Below, piece after piece: positions 8,641 through 16,898 of a stretch of DNA of 64,000 nucleotides. Position 1 is the stretch's first letter; each line of letters opens with the position of its first letter. This DNA comes from Thiotrichaceae bacterium (GTDB taxonomy: Bacteria; Pseudomonadota; Gammaproteobacteria; SZUA-140). Below the pieces are notes generated by a model that was not told where the DNA came from, did not search any database, and saw nothing but the letters and a program-made list of their open reading frames with translations. The position numbers and the translations under genes were made by a program. Location: positions 182,785 through 246,784 of the forward strand of contig NVTY02000079.1 of NCBI GenBank assembly GCA_002401765.2, read 5' to 3'.

Positions 8641-9504
8641 TTGCCTCGTTTAGACGTTTCTTCCCAATGGGACTCGTTGTTTTTTGAGCGTTCACCCATA
8701 TTTAATACGCTGGATGGCTTTAAGTCCTGGTATCGATCTTTCTTGAGTGAATGGCCAGTGTTGGATGATTATCAGCAGCTATTAGCACAACAAGATGAGC
8801 CGGTCATGACGCGTAATGGTTTTCCGTTATGCATTGTGCCGCAAGCGGATAAACCGGGTAGTTTTGAGCAGCATTACGCCCCTCGTATTTATATCAGCGG
8901 TGAGATTCAGACCCGTATTGAGAACTGGCACGATTTCTTTCAGTTGCTATCGTGGATCATGTTTCCACGCACTAAGGCGATGATTAATGAAACGCATATC
9001 CCACTGGCTCAGGCGAGGATTGAATCTGGCGCAGATATTGGGCGACGCTCACCACTGGAAAATCTATTGTCACTGTTTGATGAGGGTGGAGCGGTGGTGA
9101 TTTCATCCGATGAAAGCCTGTTACAGATGGTCCGAGATTTTCACTGGAAATCGCTTTTCTGGCAGCAGCGCGAGGCGCTGCAGGAGAAATTAACATGCAT
9201 TGTCTTTGGCCATGCGATGTACGAAAAAGGGCTTGAACCATATATTGGGATGACGGCTAATGCGATTTTACTACACTGTGATGAAACCTTTTTCCAGTTA
9301 AGTAATGAACAACAATTGGCATGGGTTGATGAGGCGCTGCTTGTTGCGCTCGCTGATCGTGAGCAATTCAGCGTGCCCAAAGACCTTTCACCGTTTCCAA
9401 TCCTGGGGATGCCGGGTTGGGATGCAAACAATGGTGATGAGGCTTATTACGATAATCAGCGCTATTTCCGCCCGGGTCGCGGCGGGGCGAAAGCGGTCGC
9501 ATAG
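8641..9504 (+). CDS. DUF3025 family protein
   Basis: 287 residues, starting at a TTG with a weak upstream site, so the true start may differ. The body carries the DUF3025 pattern: ENWHDFFQLLSWIMFPRTKA near residue 100 and NGDEAYYDNQRYFRPGR at the C-terminus. No signal peptide or membrane helix. Members are found across beta- and gammaproteobacteria and have no assigned function. It is followed after 24 bp by bolA and probably cotranscribed. Confidence 0.82.
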   Translation: MPRLDVSSQWDSLFFERSPIFNTLDGFKSWYRSFLSEWPVLDDYQQLLAQQDEPVMTRNGFPLCIVPQADKPGSFEQHYAPRIYISGEIQTRIENWHDFFQLLSWIMFPRTKAMINETHIPLAQARIESGADIGRRSPLENLLSLFDEGGAVVISSDESLLQMVRDFHWKSLFWQQREALQEKLTCIVFGHAMYEKGLEPYIGMTANAILLHCDETFFQLSNEQQLAWVDEALLVALADREQFSVPKDLSPFPILGMPGWDANNGDEAYYDNQRYFRPGRGGAKAVA

Positions 9505-9528
9505 ACCCTCTATCAGGACGTTATCAAT

Positions 9529-9843
9529 ATGCAGATGCAAAATCAGATTACAGATAAGCTTAACCACGCATTATCACCTCAGCACCTGGAAGTGATTAAT
9601 GAAAGTGGTAATCATAACGTACCTGCTGGGTCAGAGTCGCACTTTAAGGTGACCATGGTGGCGGAAGGTTTTGTCGATGAAAGCCTGGTGAAACGCCATC
9701 AAAAAGTTTATCAGGTGTTGGCAGATGAATTAAAGGGGGGGGTGCATGCACTTGCACTGCATCTTTATACACTGGATGAGTGGCAAGCAAAAAATGGTGA
9801 GGCAGCGCTTTCACCGCCATGCATGGGCGGTGAAAAAGGGTAG
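9529..9843 (+). CDS. bolA: BolA family protein
   Basis: 104 residues with the BolA class II KH-like fold: an N-terminal helix, NESGNHNVPAGSESHFKVTMVA with the conserved histidines, then FVDESLVKRHQKVYQVLADELKGGVHALALHLYT. BolA proteins pair with monothiol glutaredoxins to bind a [2Fe-2S] cluster and affect morphology and stress gene expression. The C-terminal tail of about 15 residues (EAALSPPCMGGEKG) is longer than in E. coli IbaG but normal for BolA. It converges on the cyclic-nucleotide-binding gene at 9854. Confidence 0.92.
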   Translation: MQMQNQITDKLNHALSPQHLEVINESGNHNVPAGSESHFKVTMVAEGFVDESLVKRHQKVYQVLADELKGGVHALALHLYTLDEWQAKNGEAALSPPCMGGEKG

Positions 9844-9853
9844 TGTTGGTTGT

Positions 9854-10336
9854 TTAGTAGCGTCCGTTTGATTTATTGATATAGTTAGTCAGCTGGGCTG
9901 TCTCCCGATTCATACGGCGCAGGTTCTCATGTGTAATTCGAAACAGTGCGCGCATCACTTTGTAGACTATATCGGGACGTGTTTTGAGTAGCGCTTCAAA
10001 CGGGGTGGGTTCAAGCGTATAAATCGTGGCGTTTCCCGCTGCGCGCAGTGATGCGCGACGTGGGGTGCGTTCAACGAAGGCGCGCGTACCAGCCACTTCA
10101 CCTGGTGCCATTGCGTATACACTGTTATCGCTATTCTGGTTAGCGCTGATCACGTCTAGCTTTCCCGCCGCCAGCAGAAAAAGGGTGTGTTCGTGCCCAC
10201 TTTCGTTGATCAGGAACTCGCCATCATTGAGGTGACGCACCTCCATGATATTGGCCATCACTTCACACTCTTTAAGGCTTAATTCATTACCGAGCGTTGA
10301 AGTACCGATGATTTCTATATTAGGCTGTTTTTCCAT
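9854..10336 (-). CDS. Cyclic-nucleotide-binding domain protein (stand-alone)
   Basis: 160 residues. One CNMP-binding beta barrel spans about residues 15-130: FLINESGHEHTLFLLAAGKLDVIS, then PGEVAGTRAFVERTPRRASLRAAGNATIYTLEP, covering the phosphate-binding cassette region. The short helix after it (LKTRPDIVYKVMRALFRITHENL) is followed by a tail without a DNA-binding domain, so this is not a CRP-type transcription factor. The usual phosphate-binding arginine is replaced by threonine (GTRAF), so ligand binding is uncertain. Its role and partner are unknown. Confidence 0.8.
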   Translation of the reverse strand: MEKQPNIEIIGTSTLGNELSLKECEVMANIMEVRHLNDGEFLINESGHEHTLFLLAAGKLDVISANQNSDNSVYAMAPGEVAGTRAFVERTPRRASLRAAGNATIYTLEPTPFEALLKTRPDIVYKVMRALFRITHENLRRMNRETAQLTNYINKSNGRY

Positions 10337-10413
10337 CTGTTACTCCTGCTCTGGTTGTGGCGGGTCGATCTATACTATATTAACGGGATACGGAAGCTTT
10401 TCTTTAAATTACG

Positions 10414-10501
10414 GCAACTACTCAGCGAGTAGCCAACATTTCTCGCAACTGCTCAGGTTGCCTCGGAAATGGCAGATTTCAGGGGTAAGCTGAGTAGTTG
10501 C
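10414..10501. repeat. Inverted-repeat element upstream of selO
   Basis: A perfect 13-bp inverted repeat (GCAACTACTCAGC at 10414-10426 and its complement at 10489-10501) bounds 88 bp. Inside it is a smaller hairpin, GCAAC TGCTCAG GTTGC, near 10445-10461. The gap between 10337 and 10717 holds this structure and no gene that I can support. It may be a small REP/MITE-like unit or a regulatory structure. Confidence 0.6.
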
Positions 10502-10717
10502 TAAATTACTTAATACTTCAATCCTCATGTTAAATCAAGTAACTAACTGATTATATTGAAATAAATGGGCTTTATTGTACTGATTCCTATGCGTCTAAAT
10601 TTCATTCTTGTACTTTCATCGAAAGACCTAGTAGAATGCTGCGATATTTAATCCCGACCAAAACCATCAACAATTATTGGCTTGGGGTTAATCGGCAACG
10701 AGTGAGTAGGTGGTTTA

Positions 10718-12232
10718 ATGCATTCAATACTAAAATCAGATCATAGCCGTATTGCTTCGCTAGAGTCTTTAGCATTTGAGAATCGCTATGCAAAGCTGCC
10801 CGCTCCCTTTTTTCATGGCGTTTCACCGACGCCGCTGATGGGTGCGCATTTAGCGAGTTTTAACGCTGAATTGGGTGCTTTATTTGGCCTGACGATTGAG
10901 GATGCCAGTCAGCCTGGATTTGTTGATTATTTCAGTGGTGCACGCGACATGCCGGGTGCCGAGCCGCTTGCAATGGTGTACGCCGGGCATCAGTTCGGGC
11001 ATTTTGTGCCTCAGCTGGGTGATGGCCGTGCGATGTTACTGGGGCAGGTGCGAGATGATCTCGGAGTGCTATGGGATATGCATTTGAAAGGCAGTGGGCC
11101 GACGCGCTTTTCTCGCGGTTCAGATGGCCGTGCGGTATTGCGTTCATCGATACGTGAGTATCTTTGCAGTGAGGCGATGTTTGGCCTGGGCATACCCACC
11201 ACGCGCGCACTCTGCCTGATTGCAAGCAGTGAAAGTGTGATGCGTGAACATGTTGAGCCTGGTGCGATGTTGGTACGTATGGCGCAGAGCCATATCCGTT
11301 TTGGTAGTCTTGAATATTTTTATCACCGTGGTGACCATGACAACCTACGTAAACTCGGCGAATATCTGCTGGACGAGGAGTTTGCCCACCTTCGGGATGA
11401 AGACGCGCCATACCTCGCACTGTTTGATGAAGTGATTAGGCGTACCGCGACATTGGTTGCGCAGTGGCAAGGTGTTGGTTTTTGCCATGGCGTGATGAAT
11501 AGCGACAATATGTCGATGCTTGGTTTGACGCTCGACTATGGGCCCTTTGCCTTTATGGATACCTTTGAGCATGATTATGTCTGTAATCACTCTGACCATC
11601 AGGGGCGTTATTCATATCGACGCCAACCAGAGATGGCGCATTTTAATCTAGCCTGCCTAGCGACGGCATTGCTTCCACTGATACATGACGATAAAGAGGT
11701 GGCGATTTCTTTAGTACGAGAACGTCTTGCCAATTACTGGGACTGTTTCAATGACGCCCATCTCGGTATCGTACGCGCTAAACTGGGGTTTTTACAGCAG
11801 GAAAATGACGACCTTGAGTTATGGGATGAATTGTTGTTGCTAATGGAGGGGGAGGTGGATTTCACTCTTTTCTTTCGTCATCTGGGTGCATTATCACTAT
11901 CATCACCGACTCATCATCCGCTAAGAAGTGAATTTATAGATCAGTCGCGCTTTGATCTCTGGATGTATGAATATCATCAACGACTACAGCGAGAGCGCTC
12001 TTGCGATGAGACGCGTCATCAATCAATGGATGCGGTTAACCCGCAATATATTTTGCGCAACTATATGGCCGAAGCGGCTATTCGGCAGGCGGAAGATGAT
12101 GGCGATTATAGCGAGATAGATCGTTTGTTAAGCTTGTTGCGTAGCCCATTTAGTGAGCAGCCCGATGCGGAACAGTACGCAAAGCCAGCACCCGTCTGGG
12201 CGCAAAGCATAAAACTTAGCTGTTCTTCATAA
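10718..12232 (+). CDS. selO: Protein adenylyltransferase SelO (YdiU family)
   Basis: 504 residues, near the family length. SelO is a pseudokinase-fold enzyme that transfers AMP to serine, threonine or tyrosine of target proteins in the redox response. The YAGHQFGHFVPQLGDGRA motif is near residue 90 and GSGPTRFSRGSDGRAVLRS near 128; the catalytic-region HGVMNSDNMSMLG is near 253 and DYGPFAFMD near 270. The C-terminus ends LSCSS: a cysteine sits third from the end, where eukaryotic SelO has selenocysteine. The gene stands alone between the repeat at 10.4 kb and the CheW-globin gene. Confidence 0.95.
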   Translation: MHSILKSDHSRIASLESLAFENRYAKLPAPFFHGVSPTPLMGAHLASFNAELGALFGLTIEDASQPGFVDYFSGARDMPGAEPLAMVYAGHQFGHFVPQLGDGRAMLLGQVRDDLGVLWDMHLKGSGPTRFSRGSDGRAVLRSSIREYLCSEAMFGLGIPTTRALCLIASSESVMREHVEPGAMLVRMAQSHIRFGSLEYFYHRGDHDNLRKLGEYLLDEEFAHLRDEDAPYLALFDEVIRRTATLVAQWQGVGFCHGVMNSDNMSMLGLTLDYGPFAFMDTFEHDYVCNHSDHQGRYSYRRQPEMAHFNLACLATALLPLIHDDKEVAISLVRERLANYWDCFNDAHLGIVRAKLGFLQQENDDLELWDELLLLMEGEVDFTLFFRHLGALSLSSPTHHPLRSEFIDQSRFDLWMYEYHQRLQRERSCDETRHQSMDAVNPQYILRNYMAEAAIRQAEDDGDYSEIDRLLSLLRSPFSEQPDAEQYAKPAPVWAQSIKLSCSS

Positions 12233-12456
12233 AGTACCCGCCCTCCATTTACCCTTATTTTTTAGGGGGATTTATCTTTTCGAGTGTAAAAAACCATTCT
12301 ACTTGAGTAAAGTTTTCAGCGTGATACCCGATGGTGTAATGAAGAGTGGTGGCACATCAATTTTCTAATTTTGTGCCAGCTCTGAGAGTTGTTCTATAGT
12401 CCAGCCTGAGTATCAGGGGATGGAAAAGGATATCAATAAACAGTTACTCAAACGCG

Positions 12457-13866
12457 GTGGACGATATGATCGAGAAGGAACTCAATGAGGTAATCGAACA
12501 GGCTGGCAATGAGGCTCTGCTGGAGACCCGCAAAGGGGACCAATATTTTACTTTTGTGGTTGCGGATCATGAATATGGCGTTGATATCTTGCGTGTTCAG
12601 GAGATTCGAGGCTGGAATGGGGTGCGCCAGATACCGCAATTACCCTCTTATATAAAGGGCGTGATCGACCTGCGCGGTGATGTGGTGCCGATCATTGATC
12701 TCCGTGAGCGTTTTGGAATGTTATCTATACCATACAGCAGCCTAACGGTTGTGGTAATTGTGAAGGTGGTGACGCCGAAGGGCGAGCAGGTGATGGGCAT
12801 CGTCGTTGATGCCGTATCCGATGTTTACGATATCGAACCAGATGAACTGAAAGAGGCGCCGGACATGAATGGTGATGGTGATGTTGATGTTAGCTATATT
12901 CAGCACATTGCAACGGTGAATGACAAGATGGTGGTGTTATTGGATATCGATCAGCTGCTAGGTGTTCTACCACGCGAAATCGCTAAGCAGCAGAGCGAGA
13001 ATAGCGGGAAGGGCGCCGCTATCATTGATGATAGCGATGTGACTGAGGCCGATCTCGATGTGGACTTGTTAGAATCGTCATTTAATGCGCTGGCCCCATG
13101 TGGCGAGGCACTCTCTGCCAGTTTTTATCGTAAATTATTTAAGCGTTATCCTGAGGTTGAGCCTTTGTTTGCCGGTGTTGATATCAAGGCGCAGGAACAG
13201 AAGTTACTTGCGACACTTAAACGGGTGGTAGAAAATATTCGTCGCCCCGAGAAACTTGCTGATGAATTGAGTCAACTGGGTGAGCGTCATCAATCTTATG
13301 GTGTGTTGACCTCGCATTATGATGCGGTGGCAGAAGTGTTACTTGAAACCTTAGGGGAATATGCCAGTGGGCTATGGACCGACAAGGTTCGTCGCACCTG
13401 GGTCGCGGCCTTGATGAAAATCAATGCCGCTATGATTGGCGCACATGAGACGGTACTGCCAGAAAAACAAGTGGCGCTACTGGAGTCTAGCTTTGCTGCA
13501 TTAGCGCCTCGGGCCGATGCTCTTGCGGAGCGTTTTTATAAGCGACTGTTTGAGCAGCATCCCGATGTTAAGCCGATGTTTGAGGCAAGTGATATAGGCG
13601 AACAGCAGAAAAAACTGGTTACTGCCTTGCAACTAGTGATCAATAGCCTAAGAAATCCCGCAGCACTGAAAAATGCATTAAAGGGACTGGGGAAAAAACA
13701 TCAGGCATACGGTGCTGAACCGGCTCATTTTGATGCCGTGGCGGCAGTGATGCTTGAGGTGCTGGAGGAATTCGCGGGAGATCTATGGAATCCACCAATG
13801 GCGGCCGCGTGGGGGGATGCATTAGACGGTGTTAAGACGATGATGCTCGAAGGCTATGAGGATTAA
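12457..13866 (+). CDS. CheW domain fused to two tandem globin domains
   Basis: 469 residues. Residues about 22-170 are a CheW domain: YFTFVVADHEYGVDILRVQE, QIPQLPSYIKGVIDLRG and VVPIIDLRERFG are classic CheW strands. After a short acidic linker come two globin domains, about residues 200-335 and 337-469, clearly duplicates of each other: LESSFNALAP/LESSFAALAP, FYRKLFKRYPEVEPLF/FYKRLFEQHPDVKPMF, LGERHQSYGV/LGKKHQAYGA. The histidines at residues 278 and 415 in those last motifs match the proximal haem ligand of Vitreoscilla-type and sensor globins. CheW couples chemoreceptors to the CheA kinase; globins bind O2, NO or CO. The fusion suggests gas or redox input at the chemotaxis scaffold. Start GTG 12457 or ATG 12466. 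Confidence 0.9.
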   Translation: MDDMIEKELNEVIEQAGNEALLETRKGDQYFTFVVADHEYGVDILRVQEIRGWNGVRQIPQLPSYIKGVIDLRGDVVPIIDLRERFGMLSIPYSSLTVVVIVKVVTPKGEQVMGIVVDAVSDVYDIEPDELKEAPDMNGDGDVDVSYIQHIATVNDKMVVLLDIDQLLGVLPREIAKQQSENSGKGAAIIDDSDVTEADLDVDLLESSFNALAPCGEALSASFYRKLFKRYPEVEPLFAGVDIKAQEQKLLATLKRVVENIRRPEKLADELSQLGERHQSYGVLTSHYDAVAEVLLETLGEYASGLWTDKVRRTWVAALMKINAAMIGAHETVLPEKQVALLESSFAALAPRADALAERFYKRLFEQHPDVKPMFEASDIGEQQKKLVTALQLVINSLRNPAALKNALKGLGKKHQAYGAEPAHFDAVAAVMLEVLEEFAGDLWNPPMAAAWGDALDGVKTMMLEGYED

Positions 13867-14066
13867 GCTTTATCGGAGATCATGTCACGTCCTAAAATAC
13901 GTTGACGGATTATAGGACGTGACAAAATAAGTAAAGCGGCTATGTCAGCAAGTGCTTTTTCTCCTGCGGTTGAGCTCTTTTTCGAGGTGGTGTAACTTAT
14001 TGCGATTTTTTGTAGCGCTGGGCTTTCTACTTTGGTGAGTCGTTTATCAGGCTCATTGTCAGCCAT
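13863..14066 (-). CDS. Hypothetical small protein, 67 residues
   Basis: A convergent reading frame whose TAA overlaps the stop of the CheW-globin gene. ATG 14066 has AGGAAG about 8 bp upstream. The protein is basic and without signal peptide; a hydrophobic IAALLIL stretch near residue 44 is too short for a membrane helix. It contains a perfect 11-bp inverted repeat in its DNA (13884-13923). I do not recognise it. The good ribosome-binding site is the main argument for a real gene. Confidence 0.5.
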   Translation of the reverse strand: MADNEPDKRLTKVESPALQKIAISYTTSKKSSTAGEKALADIAALLILSRPIIRQRILGRDMISDKA

Positions 14067-14885
14067 GGTAGCCGCTTCCTGTGAACAATCTGTTCAGCCT
14101 AAAACCCACTGCTGCGATAATACTGCTGACCAGCGTCTTTTCATTCAGGGTAGTTAACTTATTTTCTCCACTCTAGCGTTCTGGATTTGATGGCTCAGCA
14201 GGCACATCTTCCCCACTCATTCCCCGTTTGTGACGAAATCCCATGAACAGGTCAATGAAAACATTATCCATAATATCTATTTTCATAATCATATATTTTA
14301 TATTGACCCCCTCCCCTGGTTTTTTTGTAGGTATTTTCTTACATTAAACATGCGTGAATAGATGCTTATATAATCAATTTTATACCACATAATCCTGTTC
14401 GCTTGACTATAAAACCATTAATAAACCATCTGGTATGATCTATGAATATTCATAATAATCTTTATTTATAGGTATTTTTTAATATTTAGTAGGGATGTTA
14501 GGGTTTCTATGTTTTACGAAAATATAAAATATATTTTTTATGATGTTTTTATTTTCATTCATCTTAAATATAAAATGAGTGAACCACAGAATAATAATCC
14601 TATAAGAAAAATTTTTTATTGGCTCAAGTGTTTTTAATTGATGACGATAAAAATTTCACATGGATTTCACATGGATTTCACATGGATTTTAGATGAACGA
14701 AAGTGTGACTGCTGTACTTAGTGTAATCATCGAAAATTTTAGTTTGTTAATTGTCCCGTAGCTGGATGCTACGACAATAGTTACTTGTTTGATACGGATG
14801 TCACGAACTATAACCTTAAGCCGAAAACGTAGCAGGATTAGTATCTCGTTATATTTTACGTGAAGCATAAGTCAAGGAGTGAAGT
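14067..14885. other. AT-rich stretch without a supported gene
   Basis: About 820 bp, much richer in A and T than the flanking genes, with runs such as TATTTTTTAATATTTAG. A 42-codon frame at 14509-14637 is low in complexity and has no ribosome-binding site, so I do not call it. The stretch contains an 11-bp triple repeat at 14655-14687. It lies directly upstream of the truncated start at 14886 and the IS element, in what was probably a chemotaxis gene cluster. Confidence 0.6.
14655..14687. repeat. Three tandem copies of TTCACATGGAT
   Basis: The 11-bp unit TTCACATGGAT occurs three times without change at 14655-14665, 14666-14676 and 14677-14687. The 11-bp period is close to one helical turn, so the copies lie on the same face of the DNA. 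It is about 200 bp upstream of the truncated start at 14886. It may be a set of protein-binding sites or simple slippage. Confidence 0.8.
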
Positions 14886-14950
14886 GTGATTGACGTAGCT
14901 AACGATAATCAGAAATCTGGTTTCTCTACCAGATTTGATGGAAAAATATT
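14886..14950 (+). pseudogene. 5' end of a gene cut off by the IS element
   Basis: GTG 14886 is preceded by AAGGAG at a spacing of about 6 bp, a strong ribosome-binding site. The frame encodes MIDVANDNQKSGFSTRFDGK and then enters the IS inverted repeat at 14951. These 21-22 residues do not match the N-terminus of CheR as I know it, but the cheR 3' remnant begins directly on the other side of the IS. Either this is the start of that same gene, with the middle deleted, or of another gene in the cluster. Confidence 0.5.
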
Positions 14951-16266
14951 CAGCAGTGTCCGGTTAAGAAATTGCATGAAACTTCCGTACATATTGAGAA
15001 TCTCTTCCGCTCACCTCCGCTGGCTCAGTTTCCAATCCTCTCGTTTCATTCAGGATTTTAGTTCGAAGTTCTCTCACCCGTTTTATAGACACACGCTCAC
15101 CATGCTCTTCATGGCAGTAGATCGCGAGCAAAAGATAAGTGATTAGCCCGGCTAGAATTTGCACCATCAGCCCGTGCTTACTCCGTGCAATAAGGTGATA
15201 GACACGCAGGTGTTGCTTCCACCAACCAAAAAACGTTTCAATGTCCCAGCGTAGCTTGTATATGTGGGCAATATCTTCGGCAGAGAGATCAAAACGACTG
15301 GTCGCAATCCAGTATTTTGTGCCGTCAACAACATAACCTACAAGCCGAAGCGGGGTTTGTGTCTGTTTTCCCTCAGCTTGCCCAAGATAAACTTTGGCAT
15401 CATAAAAGACGATACTGTCAGCCGCGACAGCATATATTTCTAAGCATGTTTTGTGCGTATTGGCTTTAATACGACAAACAAAGTGCTTTTCATCCGTTTG
15501 GAGCTGATCAAAGTTTTTGTGGTGCTGATACCCACGATCCATGACACCTGTTTGTCCCTGGTCAATGATCTTATGCACAAAAGGGCGTTCGTCTGACTTA
15601 CCATCGGTCAGAAATAGCGTCTGGGGAATCCCTTGATTGATATTGAAACCGAGATGGCGCTTGGCTTTTTTGGAATCTGTGCGGTAGTCGGCCCAATCAA
15701 TTGATAGTGCCGAGTCAATGAGTGATCCATCAATCGAAACCAGATCGCCCAGTGGTGCATGTGATTTCGGTAACAATGATCCTGCCTGTTTCTGAAGCTG
15801 TTCAAAGACAGCCATAAACGGCTCAAGCCCGCGTTCGTTAATGGCTTCTGAAAATGAACTCCGGCTGATCCCACCCACTGGAGCGATGTGGTTACGTGCA
15901 AAATCGTCTTCCTCTAAGGTCTGGACGAGATGCCGAGCCGAAGTGTGTTCTTCCAGGTGAAAGAATATAAGTGCGTTGAGTTGATCTTCAAAAGTCATTT
16001 TTAGTGGTTTGTTTCCACGTGATGTCATCTCTGGGATTAGAGAGCTAATTGCGGCCAAAGGTTTAGTTATTTTTTTGAACGAACGAGCAGAGTATTTTTT
16101 CTTTACAGAGTGTTTTAGGCGCATCTTCATAAATCCATCATGTGACAAGGTTTTTGAAAATACTGCTGAACGATTTTTGCCGTACGTCAAGCTTTAAATG
16201 CGATATTTTTAGTTTTTTCCCTCTATTTTCCTCTAGTTACTGCAATTTCCTAACCGGACACTGCTG
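14951..16266. mobile_element. IS4-family insertion sequence, complete
   Basis: 1316 bp bounded by inverted repeats of 25 bp with one mismatch: 14951-14975 begins CAGCAGTGTCCGGTTAAG and 16242-16266 is its near-perfect complement. It contains one intact transposase gene on the minus strand whose stop lies in the left repeat. I find no direct target duplication in the flanking bases, which fits loss of flanking DNA after insertion. To the right it abuts a cheR fragment. Confidence 0.88.
14964..16190 (-). CDS. IS4-family transposase (DDE type)
   Basis: 408 residues, an intact reading frame. The RNase H-like DDE core is visible: first aspartate in LVSIDGSLID near residue 150, second in MDRGYQHHKNFD near 220, and the glutamate in YKLRWDIETFFGWWKQHL near 315, the YREK-like signature of IS4. 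The N-terminal part TFEDQLNALIFFHLEEHTSARHL is typical of the DUF4372-containing subgroup. The enzyme cuts and joins the element ends. The first 20-60 residues are less conserved and a later ATG is possible. Confidence 0.93.
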   Translation of the reverse strand: MTYGKNRSAVFSKTLSHDGFMKMRLKHSVKKKYSARSFKKITKPLAAISSLIPEMTSRGNKPLKMTFEDQLNALIFFHLEEHTSARHLVQTLEEDDFARNHIAPVGGISRSSFSEAINERGLEPFMAVFEQLQKQAGSLLPKSHAPLGDLVSIDGSLIDSALSIDWADYRTDSKKAKRHLGFNINQGIPQTLFLTDGKSDERPFVHKIIDQGQTGVMDRGYQHHKNFDQLQTDEKHFVCRIKANTHKTCLEIYAVAADSIVFYDAKVYLGQAEGKQTQTPLRLVGYVVDGTKYWIATSRFDLSAEDIAHIYKLRWDIETFFGWWKQHLRVYHLIARSKHGLMVQILAGLITYLLLAIYCHEEHGERVSIKRVRELRTKILNETRGLETEPAEVSGRDSQYVRKFHAIS

Positions 16267-16558
16267 GGTGCGAACACAAGAAGGGAGATATACGATAAAT
16301 AAGTCATTGCGTAATAAAATTGATTTTAGGCTAATTAACCTCAATGAAGGCATCTCAAAAGTTGGTCGATTTTATTTTATTTTCTTACGTAATGTGATGA
16401 TTTATTTCGATCTTGATACAAAAATGAAAATCGTTAGTAATCTTATAAAACAGCTTAATCCAGGCGGGTATCTGCTGGTTGGGCACTCTGAAACATTGAA
16501 TTCTGTCTGTAGTGAAGTCTCATCTGTTAGGCCGTCGATCTATAGGCTTGCATTGTAG
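16267..16558 (+). pseudogene. cheR: CheR methyltransferase, C-terminal remnant
   Basis: The frame leaving the IS reads EGRYTINKSLRNKIDFRLINL, then FLRNVMIYFDLDTKMKIVSNL and LNPGGYLLVGHSETLNS, ending at 16558. These match the C-terminal third of the chemoreceptor glutamate methyltransferase CheR, including the NVMIYF and GGYLLVGHSE motifs of the SAM-dependent domain. The N-terminal helical domain and the GxGxG SAM-binding loop (roughly 180 residues) are missing. Without them the product cannot be a working methyltransferase. Confidence 0.88.
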
Positions 16559-16598
16559 TAATATTAAAAATAATATACATATTTCGCGTACGATGATA

Positions 16599-16612
16599 GT
16601 GATCAATATCAC
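16599..16612. promoter_or_regulatory. CRP/FNR-type palindromic site
   Basis: GTGATCAATATCAC is a GTGA-N6-TCAC palindrome matching the CRP half-sites (TGTGA-N6-TCACA) and close to FNR sites (TTGAT-N4-ATCAA). It lies 287 bp before the response regulator start at 16899, in the 340-bp gap after the cheR remnant. No regulator gene is nearby. It is a pattern match only. Confidence 0.4.
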
Positions 16613-16898
16613 GTCGAGTAGTTTTTGAGTCGGGCGGTCAATGAGAATGGAATATAAACAGTTAACCTGTCTCTGTAAGGCGCGCTTGGTGCAGGTATTC
16701 TGTATGCTTTAGCTTAAACTTGGGCAAACGAAGTTAACGATATTACCTTTTTATCATGACTATAATGCTTTAGTTCATCTACTCAAATGCCGTTATAAAC
16801 AACATGGAAAATACGATTAGTTATCGCTTGTTTTTCATTACAGGGAGGTAACTACGTGACGGGCATGATGCTCATTTATAACCCTGAGATGAGAGCAA

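Noticed and set aside
10718..12232. Selenoprotein reading of SelO
   Set aside because: The C-terminal position is a cysteine codon (SCSS end), as in most bacteria, and the next stop is TAA.
14509..14637. 42-codon AT-rich frame
   Set aside because: Low complexity and no ribosome-binding site; chance opening in AT-rich DNA.
14886..15146. 86-codon frame crossing the IS left end
   Set aside because: After 14950 it reads the IS on the wrong strand; only the first 22 codons belong to a host gene.
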